This document shows, in pieces, positions 18,406-27,487 of a DNA stretch of 64,000 bases. The position numbers and the translations under genes are program-made. Under the pieces are notes generated by a model. It saw only the letters and a list, made by a program, of their open reading frames with translations, did not search any database and was not told the DNA's origin. The number at the start of each line of letters is the position of its first letter. Position 1 is the stretch's first letter. The DNA comes from Myxococcales bacterium (lineage in GTDB: Bacteria; Myxococcota_A; Polyangia; Polyangiales; GCA-016699535): NCBI GenBank assembly GCA_016699535.1, contig CP064980.1, positions 2,178,001 through 2,242,000 on the forward strand, written 5' to 3'.

Positions 18406-19540
18406 TACGACACACTAGAACGGAGCTCGTTGCTACTTGCGCGGTGCTGCTATCTTTTTTCTTTGCAGACGCCGCGCTGGCTCAATCGGACTCGGAGGAA
18501 ATCACGGTTGCCGATCCATTTGGCTACCTTGAAGACAATCAAGGCTATGATGAAGAGGGGAATGCTTCAAAGCTAAGAGCAACACCTCGAGAGCTTCCGG
18601 ATACCCATGTTGTAAAAACGGGTGATACTCTTTGGGACGTGACTGGTCACTATCTTGGGAATCCTTGGGAATGGCCAAAAATCTGGTCGTACAATCCCGA
18701 CATTACAAATCCACATTGGATATATCCAGACTATGTCTTGCATCTTAAAGGTGACGGCGCGTCACCGCAGGTGTTGACGCTATCGACAGGACAGAAAGTT
18801 AGCATCAAACCTACTCGAAAAGCAGGTGTGGTCTATCTTAGAAACGAAGGATTCATAGAGAAAGACGTGCTCAAACAAGCTGGGACTCTCGTTGGAGCGG
18901 ATGAAGAGCAGATGCTGCTAAGCGCTTACGATCGAGTTTACGTGACTTTTAAGGAACCGAAATACATCAAGCCTGGTGCAGAATATGTAATTTTTCATAC
19001 CATGAACAAGCGGGATAGGGTCTCTGGCGAAGAAGGGGTTCTTGTAAGGATATATGGCATCGTGAAGCTTGAGGACTACGACGCAAGAAGCAAGGTCGCT
19101 ACTGGAAGCATTACTGAGGCGCTTGATCCATTGAGCGTGGTTTCCTGGTTGCTCCGATGACACGTAGTTTTGTCGAAATTGATCCCGTTACGAATCAACA
19201 ATCCCTTAGCGCCAAAGTCGTTGCGACTCTGAGACCGCGTGAGTTGCTTGGAGATGGTCGGGTTGTGTTTATTAACGTCGGTAAGAAGGATGGCGTTGTG
19301 CTGGGCAATCGCTTTTTAGTAATTCGTGAAGGTGATACCTGGCAAAAGGAGCTTTATGGTAAACCTGTAGAGCTGGGTGCTTCAACGCCACTTCCGGAGC
19401 AGCCGGAGCATTATCCGAAAGAGACGATAGCTGAGATGCGAGTCGTTGATGTGCAAAAAAATACGGCCGCTTGCATGATCACTTCATCACGGCGTCCTGT
19501 AGCTATCGGCGATACCGTAGAAATGCCCCGCGGCTACTGA
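18402..19540 (+). pseudogene. LysM-domain envelope protein, frameshifted
   Basis: The N-terminal signal peptide (LLSFFFADAALAQ) and a LysM domain (HVVKTGDTLWDVTGHYLGN ... IWSYNPDITNPHWIYP) indicate a periplasmic peptidoglycan-binding protein. The frame ends at 19160, but the C-terminal part continues in another frame to 19540. Restoring one A at about 19130 (CCATT to CCAATT) joins LDP to IERGFLVAPM and gives a continuous ~379-residue protein. Coupled to cpoB by a 4-bp overlap, which fits a role in cell-wall or division maintenance. The hairpin element E5 starts 53 bp after its stop. Confidence 0.75.
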
Positions 19541-19592
19541 GTTATATCGAGTGCACGCTGGCGCGGCGCGAGCACTATACTGACTACCGGGT

Positions 19593-19721
19593 GCATGGAG
19601 CAGAAGAGCTGCAACAGAGCCTTCAAGACTACCAACTGCGGGTGTCTTAAGTCTTGTCTATTCGACCGGTGCCTTAATGCGCCACATGCAGACGCTCTGT
19701 TGCAGCTCTTCTGCTCCATGC
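19593..19721 (+). repeat. Hairpin element E5 (pair 3, left)
   Basis: Perfect 27-bp arms at 19593-19619 and 19695-19721 (GCATGGAGCAGAAGAG at the left end). The core CCTTCAAGACTAC is at 19619-19631, and the pair-3 motif CGCCACATGCAGACGCTC at 19680-19697 runs into the right arm. The interior is shorter than in pairs 1 and 2. Confidence 0.85.
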
Positions 19722-19783
19722 TTACAAGACTATATCCTCGGCCCTGCGTCTGTTTTCGTGATTGACGATGCCAAGCAGCGATA

Positions 19784-19915
19784 GGCTGCCAAGAAGGGTT
19801 CTGATCCGGAGCGTCTGCATGTGGCGTGAGAAAGAAAATATCGGGAGAAAAGAAGTTACAAGGCATCCGCAGTTTATGGTCTTGAGAGGCCCGAACAGAA
19901 CCCGTCTTGGCGGCC
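19784..19915 (-). repeat. Hairpin element E6 (pair 3, right)
   Basis: The arms 19784-19806 and 19893-19915 pair over 23 bp with three mismatches, the least perfect of the family. The reversed core ATGGTCTTGAGAGG starts at 19876. GAGCGTCTGCATGTGGCG at 19809-19826 is the exact reverse complement of the pair-3 motif in E5. It ends 23 bp before the stop of the minus-strand transporter. The 62 bp between E5 and E6 has no other recognisable feature. Confidence 0.75.
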
Positions 19916-19938
19916 GGCTCCACGCGGCTTGTTTCCAG

Positions 19939-21166
19939 CTAACTCAGGGCGTTTTGGTGTTCTCTTTTAAGGAGGATGCTGAGCCAGATCCAGAGGGCAA
20001 GGCCGGACAGGATCACGTAAGCGCGTTCTTTAGAGTTGGCATCGGCAAGCACAAACAATAAGACAAGAGATGCGCCTCCTTTTGCAAAGCGATAGCCAAA
20101 CATGTCGATAAAGGCTTTTGCTCGAGTCTTGGCAGCATAGTTTAAGGGTAAATAAAGCAGTTCTTTGCTGGCACGAAACAAAGAATAATCGAGGGTCTTG
20201 CTCGTTACCTTTGCGGTCGCGTGTGTCAGAAAGTTGGCGATGAAAGTTGAGGCAGTTACTGGGATTGAAATGAGCAGGGGTATGGCGATCAGAAGGGAGC
20301 CCAGTCCGAGGGTTTTCACCACCAAGCCGGTACCGAGCTGGAGAAATAGGGACAAGGTATCAATGAGCGCGTAGATTTTTCCAGACATTCTTGTTCGTTG
20401 ATCGACATCAACAAACGAGGTTTCAAGCGCGTGATTAAAGGAAAAAATCAATCCAGGTAATCTAATTTGAACGGTAAAATTAGCCCAAGCAGAAGAGCAA
20501 GGTAGACTATTGAGTCTTTTTGAAGCAGGTACTCCTCTGGATTTTTCTGTGCCGACGAAAAGGAAGCTTTGACTGGAAGGGATAGCCGGCTAAGCGCTAG
20601 GGCTGAGAGCGCTAGAAAAAAGGAACTGCTCCGAGCAAAGCATATTCAGAGCCTATGTACGAAGCAAGTGTTCCAGCAAAAAGATTTCCAAAGACACTGC
20701 CAGCCGAGCCACAGGCACAAAAAGCTCCGTAGGCCCACCGTGCTGCCGATAGTTTGAAGATGACACTTGCCCAACTCCATACGTTTTCAAGTAGAACGAC
20801 GATATAGACGTCTTTCCACACATACAACACAAAGGTTGCTGCGTCAGAACCCTGTTTTTGCAGTAGCGCCAAAACAACTAGCAAGGCCGCGTTGATGAGC
20901 GCATTTGTCGCTAATACCGTTGCCAGCGAGTAGTGCTTTGCAAAACGACTGTAAATGGAAACAACAATCCCAGCACAACCGGCAACGCTTATCCACGCAT
21001 AGGGCAGATAGTCACTTCCGAAACGCTCAAGAAAAATCGATTCTGAAGCTGGGCGTATTAGACCGTATCCAGCCAGAAGCAAAAAAGCGAAACCGCAAAT
21101 CTGAAGAGTACTGTAGTAAATCTCCGAGCTGCGTGTTTCGCTTTTCTTTGCGTTGCTGTCGTTCAA
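19939..21166 (-). pseudogene. ATP/ADP-translocase-like (NTT/Npt family) transporter, frameshifted
   Basis: The 5' part (from TTG 21166) encodes the N-terminal membrane helices (LQICGFAFLLLAGYGLIRPA, VWKDVYIVVLLENVWSWAS) of a nucleotide-transporter/major-facilitator-like protein. The 3' part (ending 19939) encodes ANFTVQIRLPGLIFSFNHAL and the later helices. Two shifts separate them: one in an A run (T run on the coding strand) at 20616-20621, and one near 20480-20500. The bridging frame reads sensibly (LALSALALSRLSLPVKA), so it is one ~410-residue gene with two indels. NTT proteins exchange nucleotides across membranes in intracellular bacteria and plastids; free-living members exist, and the substrate here is unknown. 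Confidence 0.65.
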
Positions 21167-21217
21167 AAGAGCATCCGGCCTGGCCTTCTGATAGACCGGT
21201 GTTGTCCAGAGGATGAC

Positions 21218-21580
21218 TTAAGCGTAATCTTTCTCCATTCGCTCTTGATCTTCTTTGCAACGAATGCAGAGTGTTGTCTCGGGCCGCGCTTCTAGACGCT
21301 TAATCGAGATGGGCTCTTCACAGTTTTCACATATGCCAAACGTTTCATCTTCGATTTTCTTAAGCGCAGTATCGATTTTTTCGAGAAAAGTGCGCTCGCG
21401 GCCGCGAAGCCTGAAGGTGAACGACTGAATGTATTCACTTGAAGCAAGGTCCATTTCATCTGGAAGATCATTTGCATCGAGTGTCATATCCTCTGCAATC
21501 GTCTTTTGTGCGTTCGTGATAAGGTTCGTGCGCTTTTCCTCTAAAATAGTCTTTAGGCGCTTAAGATCGGTTTTTTTCAT
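21218..21580 (-). CDS. DksA/TraR-family zinc-finger regulator
   Basis: 120 residues: an N-terminal coiled coil (LKTILEEKRTNLITNAQK, with DxxD-like acidic tip around DANDLPDEMD) and a C-terminal four-Cys zinc finger (CENCEEPI ... CIRCK). DksA/TraR proteins bind the RNA polymerase secondary channel, and with ppGpp adjust transcription. It is shorter than E. coli DksA (151 residues) at the N terminus. No obvious operon partner, since the upstream gene starts over 90 bp away. Confidence 0.88.
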   Translation of the reverse strand: MKKTDLKRLKTILEEKRTNLITNAQKTIAEDMTLDANDLPDEMDLASSEYIQSFTFRLRGRERTFLEKIDTALKKIEDETFGICENCEEPISIKRLEARPETTLCIRCKEDQERMEKDYA

Positions 21581-21677
21581 TTGACACGATTCCTTTCAAG
21601 GCAGCCTTTTGCCCTAGGGAGCCAGACAAAATAGGGCGCGTGATACCTGAAGTCAAGTCTTGGGACTTTTGTTTTCC

Positions 21678-23192
21678 CTAGTTGGGTGTTGATTTATTTC
21701 TTCTTTTTGCCGTGTAAACGACAATTTGCTCGCCTGGGTGCAGATCTCGGTAACGACTAAAGCGATTAATTCGGGTGAGTGATCCGACTGAAAGGTCAAA
21801 GCGCCGCGCGATCGATTTTAGCGTGTCTCCGTCTTTAACGGAATAAACGAGTCGAACGCGATCTTGCAGATGCTCGTGGTGATCAAAAAACGCAAGGCTA
21901 CCGAGTATCAGAGCGTCGACATCTTGCCGATGCAGTAGATGTGGTTTTAGCCGTGCGTCTGGCTTATCGAGGTACAATCTAAGGTACATCCCTTGCAGTA
22001 CAAGAGCGTTCGGGTCGATGTTATTCCAGCGCTGCACATCATCCAAGGAGATGCCAAAGTGCGTGCATAGAGCGTTGAGGCGCAGTGTGTCGGGTACGAG
22101 GAAATAGTATTCTTCACGTTCTTTGTCGGCTACACGGAACTCGGGAATGGTTACGACATGGGTCTGTTTGTGGTCTACAATAGGTAAGGAAACCGTAAGT
22201 CCTTCATGCTCAGCGTTGTTAAGACGCAAGGAGGTTTTTATGTGTTCTGCGTCGTTTTTTTCCGAACTTGAGGGTGGCGTGTAGGCTAAATCCATGGCAC
22301 TTGCCTCGGATGATTTCGGAAGCAGCACATTGTATCCTCCGCTCTCGGGTGGCGTGCGGTTTTTTCGTAAGCAAGGATTGAGTTGTTTAAGCAGTTCTAG
22401 AGAGACATCGGTTTTCTTTGCGATATACGCAAGTGAGGTGCGAGGTGGCATGAGTATCGAGGTCAAAGCCAGCTCTTCACTCAAGTTGTTGTTGATGCCG
22501 AAGACCTTGCGGTTATAGCCCGCAATGCAACAAGCAATGATCCGTGCCACATAGTGGACGGTCTCAAAGGGTAGCCCTGCTTCAATATGGGAGAGTAGGT
22601 AGTAGTCGTTGGTATTGTACTTGCGGATGGCGCGACTCAAAGCGCCTGCCCCCATGTTGAAAGCCGCAAAAGCCAGAGGCCAGGTTCCAAAGCGTTCTTT
22701 CAGCTCCACAAGGTAGGTCCCGGCAGCCATGGTTGCTTTCTTTAAATCGTATCGCTCATCGATCCAACGGTTGCGTTGCAAGTCGTATTCCTCAGCGGTC
22801 ACGCGCACGAATTGCCAGGGCCCTCCTGCGCCTGCAAATGATTTAGCCGCCAAATCAAAACCACTTTCGACCATTGCTACATAAAAAAGATCTTCTGGAA
22901 ATCCATACTGTTGAAGGATCTCTCTGATGTAGTTCTCGAAAATCTCTCCTCGTGCAAACCACGTTTTGATGCGGTTCTGGCCACGCCGATCGTCGTGAAA
23001 AAAATGCAGGCACTCCAAGACACGTTCGTCTTGGTAGATGGGCAGGATAGGCATTTGAAGTTTTCCCAACCAGAGATCCGATTGGTTTTGAGACTGCCCT
23101 CGTTTGAATATGTTTTGGGTGCGTTGAGCAAAACAAGGCTGAGCAAGTCCGGAAGACAAGACCGCAACTACAGCGTAGATACAGAATCGCAT
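21678..23192 (-). CDS. Membrane-bound lytic transglycosylase with LysM repeat (MltD-like)
   Basis: About 504 residues from ATG 23192, chosen because it opens a signal peptide (MRFCIYAVVAVLSSGLAQP); an upstream in-frame ATG at 23384 would overlap the preceding gene. The SLT domain has MVESGFDLAAKSFAGAGGPW (catalytic Glu in ES) and GTWPLAFAAFNMGAGALSRA. C-terminal LysM repeats include YSVKDGDTLKSIARRFDLSV. It would cleave peptidoglycan glycan strands to 1,6-anhydro-muropeptides, probably in the periplasm. It starts 20 bp after the stop of the FHA-GGDEF gene, so the two may be co-transcribed. Confidence 0.87.
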   Translation of the reverse strand: MRFCIYAVVAVLSSGLAQPCFAQRTQNIFKRGQSQNQSDLWLGKLQMPILPIYQDERVLECLHFFHDDRRGQNRIKTWFARGEIFENYIREILQQYGFPEDLFYVAMVESGFDLAAKSFAGAGGPWQFVRVTAEEYDLQRNRWIDERYDLKKATMAAGTYLVELKERFGTWPLAFAAFNMGAGALSRAIRKYNTNDYYLLSHIEAGLPFETVHYVARIIACCIAGYNRKVFGINNNLSEELALTSILMPPRTSLAYIAKKTDVSLELLKQLNPCLRKNRTPPESGGYNVLLPKSSEASAMDLAYTPPSSSEKNDAEHIKTSLRLNNAEHEGLTVSLPIVDHKQTHVVTIPEFRVADKEREEYYFLVPDTLRLNALCTHFGISLDDVQRWNNIDPNALVLQGMYLRLYLDKPDARLKPHLLHRQDVDALILGSLAFFDHHEHLQDRVRLVYSVKDGDTLKSIARRFDLSVGSLTRINRFSRYRDLHPGEQIVVYTAKRRNKSTPN

Positions 23193-23211
23193 GCTGTTGC
23201 TTGCTTGGGTA

Positions 23212-24117
23212 TTAGCTCGCGACGCAGTTGCGGCCAGCAGCCTTGGCTTCGTAGAGCTTCGCATCGGAAGATTTAATAATTTCCTGTGCGCTCCAGTCGC
23301 TCTTGAGTTGGGTAGCGCCCACTGAGATAGCGACTCCAGACTGTGGACCGTTTTCGATGCGTTCTTCTTCAAAAATGAAATCATGAGCTTCTACCGCTTT
23401 GCGCATGCGCTCGCCGACCTCTTTGGCTCCTTCGATATCAGTCTCCGGGAGGACCACCATGAATTCCTCACCGCCATAGCGGCCGAGAACGTCGTCGGGG
23501 CGTAAAATTCCCCGAACGGTGGTGACAAGCTCTTTAAGTACATAATCTCCTGCAAGATGCCCGTAACTATCATTAATTTGTTTAAAATGATCAAGATCGC
23601 AGAGTAGCAGGGATAAGGGGCGTGCGTGACGTCGTGCGCGTGATATTTCTTTGTCTAATGTTTCAAGGATATAGCGCTTGTTGTAGGTCGTGGTGAGGGC
23701 ATCGATGATGGTCATCCGATAGATGGCTTCGTGGTACTGACTTTCGATATCTGAGCCACTTAGGTACTTGAAAATTGTGTCACCAATTTTGATTTGGTCA
23801 CCCCGCGTAAGATTGTAATCTTTCACTTGCTCATCGTTTACGTAAGTGCCGTTTGTTGAATCGAGATCGGTAATGCGCCACTGGACACCGTTTCTGCTTA
23901 TACGGCAGTGTCGCCGTGACACGCTGTCGCTTTCAAGCACAAGGTCGTTTTCGCTTCCACGTCCGATGTTAATAGTGTCTTGTACAAAAAGACAACGCCG
24001 CCCCAGGTTCTCTGGCTTGGGAGAATAGATGACGACAACACAGTCCTCGCCCGTTCCCTTTCGCAACATTAAGTCGTCTAGAGGGGTAATCCGTGTTTTT
24101 ATGTCTGATTGAACCAC
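23212..24117 (-). CDS. FHA-GGDEF diguanylate cyclase
   Basis: 301 residues. An N-terminal FHA phosphothreonine-binding domain (INIGRGSENDLVLES, VSRRHCRI, STNGTYVND) is followed by a GGDEF domain (~140-301). The active-site GGEEF is intact, and an inhibitory I-site RPDD lies five residues upstream, so both c-di-GMP synthesis and product inhibition are expected. The FHA domain suggests recruitment by a Ser/Thr-phosphorylated partner; no kinase gene is in the window. Divergent from the HD-GYP gene, the likely opposing phosphodiesterase. Confidence 0.9.
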   Translation of the reverse strand: MVQSDIKTRITPLDDLMLRKGTGEDCVVVIYSPKPENLGRRCLFVQDTINIGRGSENDLVLESDSVSRRHCRISRNGVQWRITDLDSTNGTYVNDEQVKDYNLTRGDQIKIGDTIFKYLSGSDIESQYHEAIYRMTIIDALTTTYNKRYILETLDKEISRARRHARPLSLLLCDLDHFKQINDSYGHLAGDYVLKELVTTVRGILRPDDVLGRYGGEEFMVVLPETDIEGAKEVGERMRKAVEAHDFIFEEERIENGPQSGVAISVGATQLKSDWSAQEIIKSSDAKLYEAKAAGRNCVAS

Positions 24118-24143
24118 TATGGCCTTGCCTCGACCCTATCTAA

Positions 24144-24186
24144 AAAGCGCAGTTTATCTCCTGCGCTTTAAGGGTAGGGACCCTAC
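24144..24186. promoter_or_regulatory. Two palindromes between divergent c-di-GMP genes
   Basis: AAAGCGCAG (24144-24152) pairs with CTGCGCTTT (24161-24169) across an 8-base loop. A perfect palindrome GTAGGGACCCTAC follows at 24174-24186. Both lie in the 162-bp gap between the FHA-GGDEF and HD-GYP genes. They could be an operator, or the first could be an attenuator on the minus strand, where it is followed by TTTT. Confidence 0.35.
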
Positions 24187-24279
24187 GCGGGGAGGTCAAG
24201 CTAGAAAGAAAAAAGAGGGTAGGTAAATGTGTGTTTGTTTTGATGGCAGGGTATAGTTTAAACTGATGTTTGAGGTTCC

Positions 24280-25754
24280 TTGGCTAATGAGTTTTTAATG
24301 AGCGAACAAGCTCGAATTTTGGTTGTAGACGACGAGAAAGTAATTCGTGAGATCCTCGCAGATTTTCTGGAGCTCGAAGGCTTTAACGTCAGTACGGCAG
24401 ATGATGGGCAAGCGGCGCTGACTGAGTTGTCGCGTTCGTCCTTTGATTTGGTCCTAACTGATCTCAAAATGCCAAACATGGGCGGCATCGAGCTACTTGC
24501 TGCTATTCGAGAGCACACGCCCCACGTCGTTACGATCATCATGACAGGTTTTGGAACGGTCGAGACTGCCATCGATGCGATGAAGCGAGGTGCGTACGAC
24601 TACATTCTAAAACCATTCAAGGTTGAAGAGGTCGTTCACGCTATTCGTCGAGGTTTGGAGAAGAAAAAACTAGAAGCGGAGAACTTGCGACTAAAAGAAA
24701 CGCTATCGCTTTACAAAGTGAGCGAAGCAATCGCTGCTAGTTTGTCTTTAGAGCAAGTTCTACAGACGATAAAAGATGCAGCGCTCGAGGAAGTTCAAGC
24801 CGACGTGGTGTTCGTCGTGTTAAGCGATGGCGAAGGTAACTATTTTGAACGGTTGCAGCAGACACGTGACGGTTTTTCAGAACATGTTGATCCTGGTTGT
24901 CTCGACAGTGCCGTTTTGAGCCGCCACTTTGCGGAGCAAAAAATCTTGTTGGCTCAGGATGAAGCAGGCTTGCAGTTTTTCAAAGATCCCCGAAGGGTGC
25001 TGGACTGAGTTCGATGATGGCCACAGCTCTTACGGTAAGAAACCACGCTGTTGGTTTTTTGGTTGTGGCGAGTTTAACGCATGGCAAACGTTTCGACGAA
25101 GGGCAGCGAAAGCTTCTAAGAATGGTAGCCAGTCGAGCGGCTGCCGCCATTGAAAACGCTAGGCTTTATGAAAATCTTCAATCGACATTCAAGCAGACCA
25201 TTCGAGGGCTAGCCAGTGCAATCGATAAAATGGATCGCTATACGGCTGGACACTCTGAACGTGTGGCGGCTTACGCGCAGATCTTAGCGATTAAGCTCGG
25301 TCTGGGAGAAGCCGAAGTGGAGATTGTGAAGCAGTCGGCTTTGATGCATGACGTTGGGAAAATCGGCTGCGTGATGAATCTTAACAAGCCCGGTAAACTT
25401 TCTGAAGAGGAATACTCCGTTTTTCAGCGTCACCCTATTTACGGAAAAGATATACTCGAGCCCATAACGTTTCTGCATCCCTTGATTCCAGGTGTTCATT
25501 TGCATCATGAGCGCTGGGATGGCTATGGCTATCCTCTCGGATTAAAGGGTCAAGAAATCCCGCTCTATGCGCGTATTATTTCTGTAGCCGATACCTACGA
25601 TGCGATGACGAGTGATCGTGCCTATCGTAAGGCTTTGCCACATAAAGTGGCGCTCGGTGAAATTAAACGTTGTTCTGGCAACCAATTCGATAAAAACGTT
25701 GCTGAAGAGTTTTTAGAGGCGATAGAGCTTCATCGGCAATCATCCGGCGAATAG
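24280..25754 (+). pseudogene. Response regulator with GAF and HD-GYP domains, frameshifted
   Basis: REC domain (ILVVDDEKVIREIL, phospho-acceptor Asp in DLVLTDLKMP, KPF near residue 110), then a coiled linker and GAF-like region, then HD-GYP (HSERVAAYAQ, ALMHDVGKIG, HHERWDGYGYPLGL). The domain order is that of a two-component c-di-GMP phosphodiesterase. The first frame stops at 25008. One base missing from the C run at 24988-24991 restores FFKDPPKGAGLSS and the rest. The joined product is ~491 residues with active-site residues present. No histidine kinase is adjacent. Confidence 0.8.
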
Positions 25755-25756
25755 CT

Positions 25757-27487
25757 CTAGATAATATCGTAAGGATAACCGTTATGCTCGTAGGTACTCT
25801 TAGCGACTTGTTTTAGGAGTTCGTCATTTTCTGTTTTGGCCTGGCGCAATCGCTCTGAAAGGCGAGCCTCAGCCATAGCGCAAAATGCCTTGCATAAATC
25901 AATCTGTCCTGCGCAAGCTTCTTCGCCTTTTTGTTCGATGGCTTGCGTGGTGCGACTCAGGACGGCAACGATACCAAAAAGATCGATGGCGACTTCAGCG
26001 ATGCGTCGCTGGGCGAATTGTCGGTCGGTGATGTCTTTGCCGTGTTTGAACAAAATACGTTCTGTTTCTCGCGCCAGTGCTGCTGTGCATTCTTCAAACA
26101 ACACAGCTTCTTTTTTAAGCGATGGGTGAACACGGTTAAGTCGCTCGCGGCCAAGCGCGCTACGTGCACGTTGAATGGCGAAATCGCTCAGTAGTCCAAA
26201 ACCTTTGATAGGTTCTCGGATGGCTCTGGTCACTTCCTTGAGTTGCTTTCCTGGGCCTTGGATTCCTGAAAGCGCAATAAAGGCACGTAAGATTTCGTTG
26301 GTACCCTCGAAAATCATGTTGATTCGGGCGTCTCGAAGGTAGCGCTCGTAGGGATACTCACTCATGTAACCAATACCGGCAGCAATCTGCAGGGTCTCGT
26401 TTACGACTCGCCATAGGGTTTCCGACCCAAAGACTTTGCATATGGCGCTTTCAAGCGAATAGTCTTTGGCGCGCTTGCTGTCGATAAGCCCGGTCGTAAG
26501 GTAGGTCATCGACTCCAGGGCATAGGTTTCAGCCGCCATGTTAGCGATTTTCTCTTTGATCATGTCGAACTGACCAATAGGGCGACCAAAGGCATGGCGT
26601 TCGTTGACGCGTTCGGTTGCCAAGCCAAGCAGCATGCGGCAGCCTCCAACGCAGCCCGCTGCAAGTCCCAATCGCCCATTGTTTAAAACTTCCATGGCGA
26701 CTTTGAATCCATGACCCGTTTCGCCTATGACGTTTGCTGCAGGCACTTTCACGTCTTCGAAAAATATTTCGGTGGTGGAAGAGCCACGTATGCCTAGCTT
26801 ATCTTCATTTGGCCCGGAGCTTAGTCCTTCGCCGCGCTCAACGATGAGTGCGGTAATGCGAGGCTTGCTGCTTTCATCGTTTTGATTTGTTCTTGCGAAC
26901 ACCGTGAACACATCTGCGAATCCACCGTTGGTGATCCATATTTTAGAACCGTTTAGAATGTAGTGTTCTCCGTCGCTTGACAGCTCGGCTTTGGTGGTGA
27001 TGCTTGCTGCATCGCTTCCTGCTCCAGGCTCGGTGAGAGCAAAGGCTGCGATGCATTCGCCGGTTGCCAAGCGAGGCAAATATTTCTTCTTTTGTGCTTC
27101 AGTGCCGAAAAGCACAATGGCTTTTAGTCCAATGGACTGATGCGCTCCAAGGGAGACCGCCAAGGATGAATCGATGGTAGCAACTTCTTGCATAACACGA
27201 GCGTAGGCCGTGTTGGAAAGACCAATGCCGTCGTATTCCTCAGGAATGCTCAAGCCAAACAAACCCATCTCTTTGAGTCCTTCAAGGACTTGCTTTGGAA
27301 TGGCATGCTCACGATCAATCGCAGCTGCATCGATGTGAGATTCTGCAAATTTACGAACGTTAGCGAGAATGAGCTGAATGTTATCTTTTTCTTCGGTGTC
27401 TAGTTCCGGAAACGGGAAAACGAGGTCTTCGGCGATAACACCGTGAAAAACGCTTTTCATGAAACTGCTTTCGCGAGTTGAACTCAT
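25757..27487 (-). CDS. Acyl-CoA dehydrogenase with C-terminal extension
   Basis: 576 residues, longer than the ~380 of short/medium-chain enzymes and closer to VLCAD-type proteins. ACAD signatures are AFALTEPGAGSDAAS, GSKIWITNGG, ERYLRDARINMIFEGTNEIL (catalytic Glu in the FEGT region) and YMSEYPYERY. It is an FAD enzyme of fatty-acid beta-oxidation that passes electrons to ETF. A further ~170-residue helical C-terminal domain is present. Its ATG overlaps the stop of the upstream PgpH-type gene by 4 bp, implying translational coupling to a c-di-AMP hydrolase. Confidence 0.9.
   Translation of the reverse strand: MSSTRESSFMKSVFHGVIAEDLVFPFPELDTEEKDNIQLILANVRKFAESHIDAAAIDREHAIPKQVLEGLKEMGLFGLSIPEEYDGIGLSNTAYARVMQEVATIDSSLAVSLGAHQSIGLKAIVLFGTEAQKKKYLPRLATGECIAAFALTEPGAGSDAASITTKAELSSDGEHYILNGSKIWITNGGFADVFTVFARTNQNDESSKPRITALIVERGEGLSSGPNEDKLGIRGSSTTEIFFEDVKVPAANVIGETGHGFKVAMEVLNNGRLGLAAGCVGGCRMLLGLATERVNERHAFGRPIGQFDMIKEKIANMAAETYALESMTYLTTGLIDSKRAKDYSLESAICKVFGSETLWRVVNETLQIAAGIGYMSEYPYERYLRDARINMIFEGTNEILRAFIALSGIQGPGKQLKEVTRAIREPIKGFGLLSDFAIQRARSALGRERLNRVHPSLKKEAVLFEECTAALARETERILFKHGKDITDRQFAQRRIAEVAIDLFGIVAVLSRTTQAIEQKGEEACAGQIDLCKAFCAMAEARLSERLRQAKTENDELLKQVAKSTYEHNGYPYDII

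Noticed and set aside
23193..23384. Longer N terminus of the lytic transglycosylase
   Set aside because: It would overlap the FHA-GGDEF gene and hide the signal peptide; the ATG at 23192 fits better.
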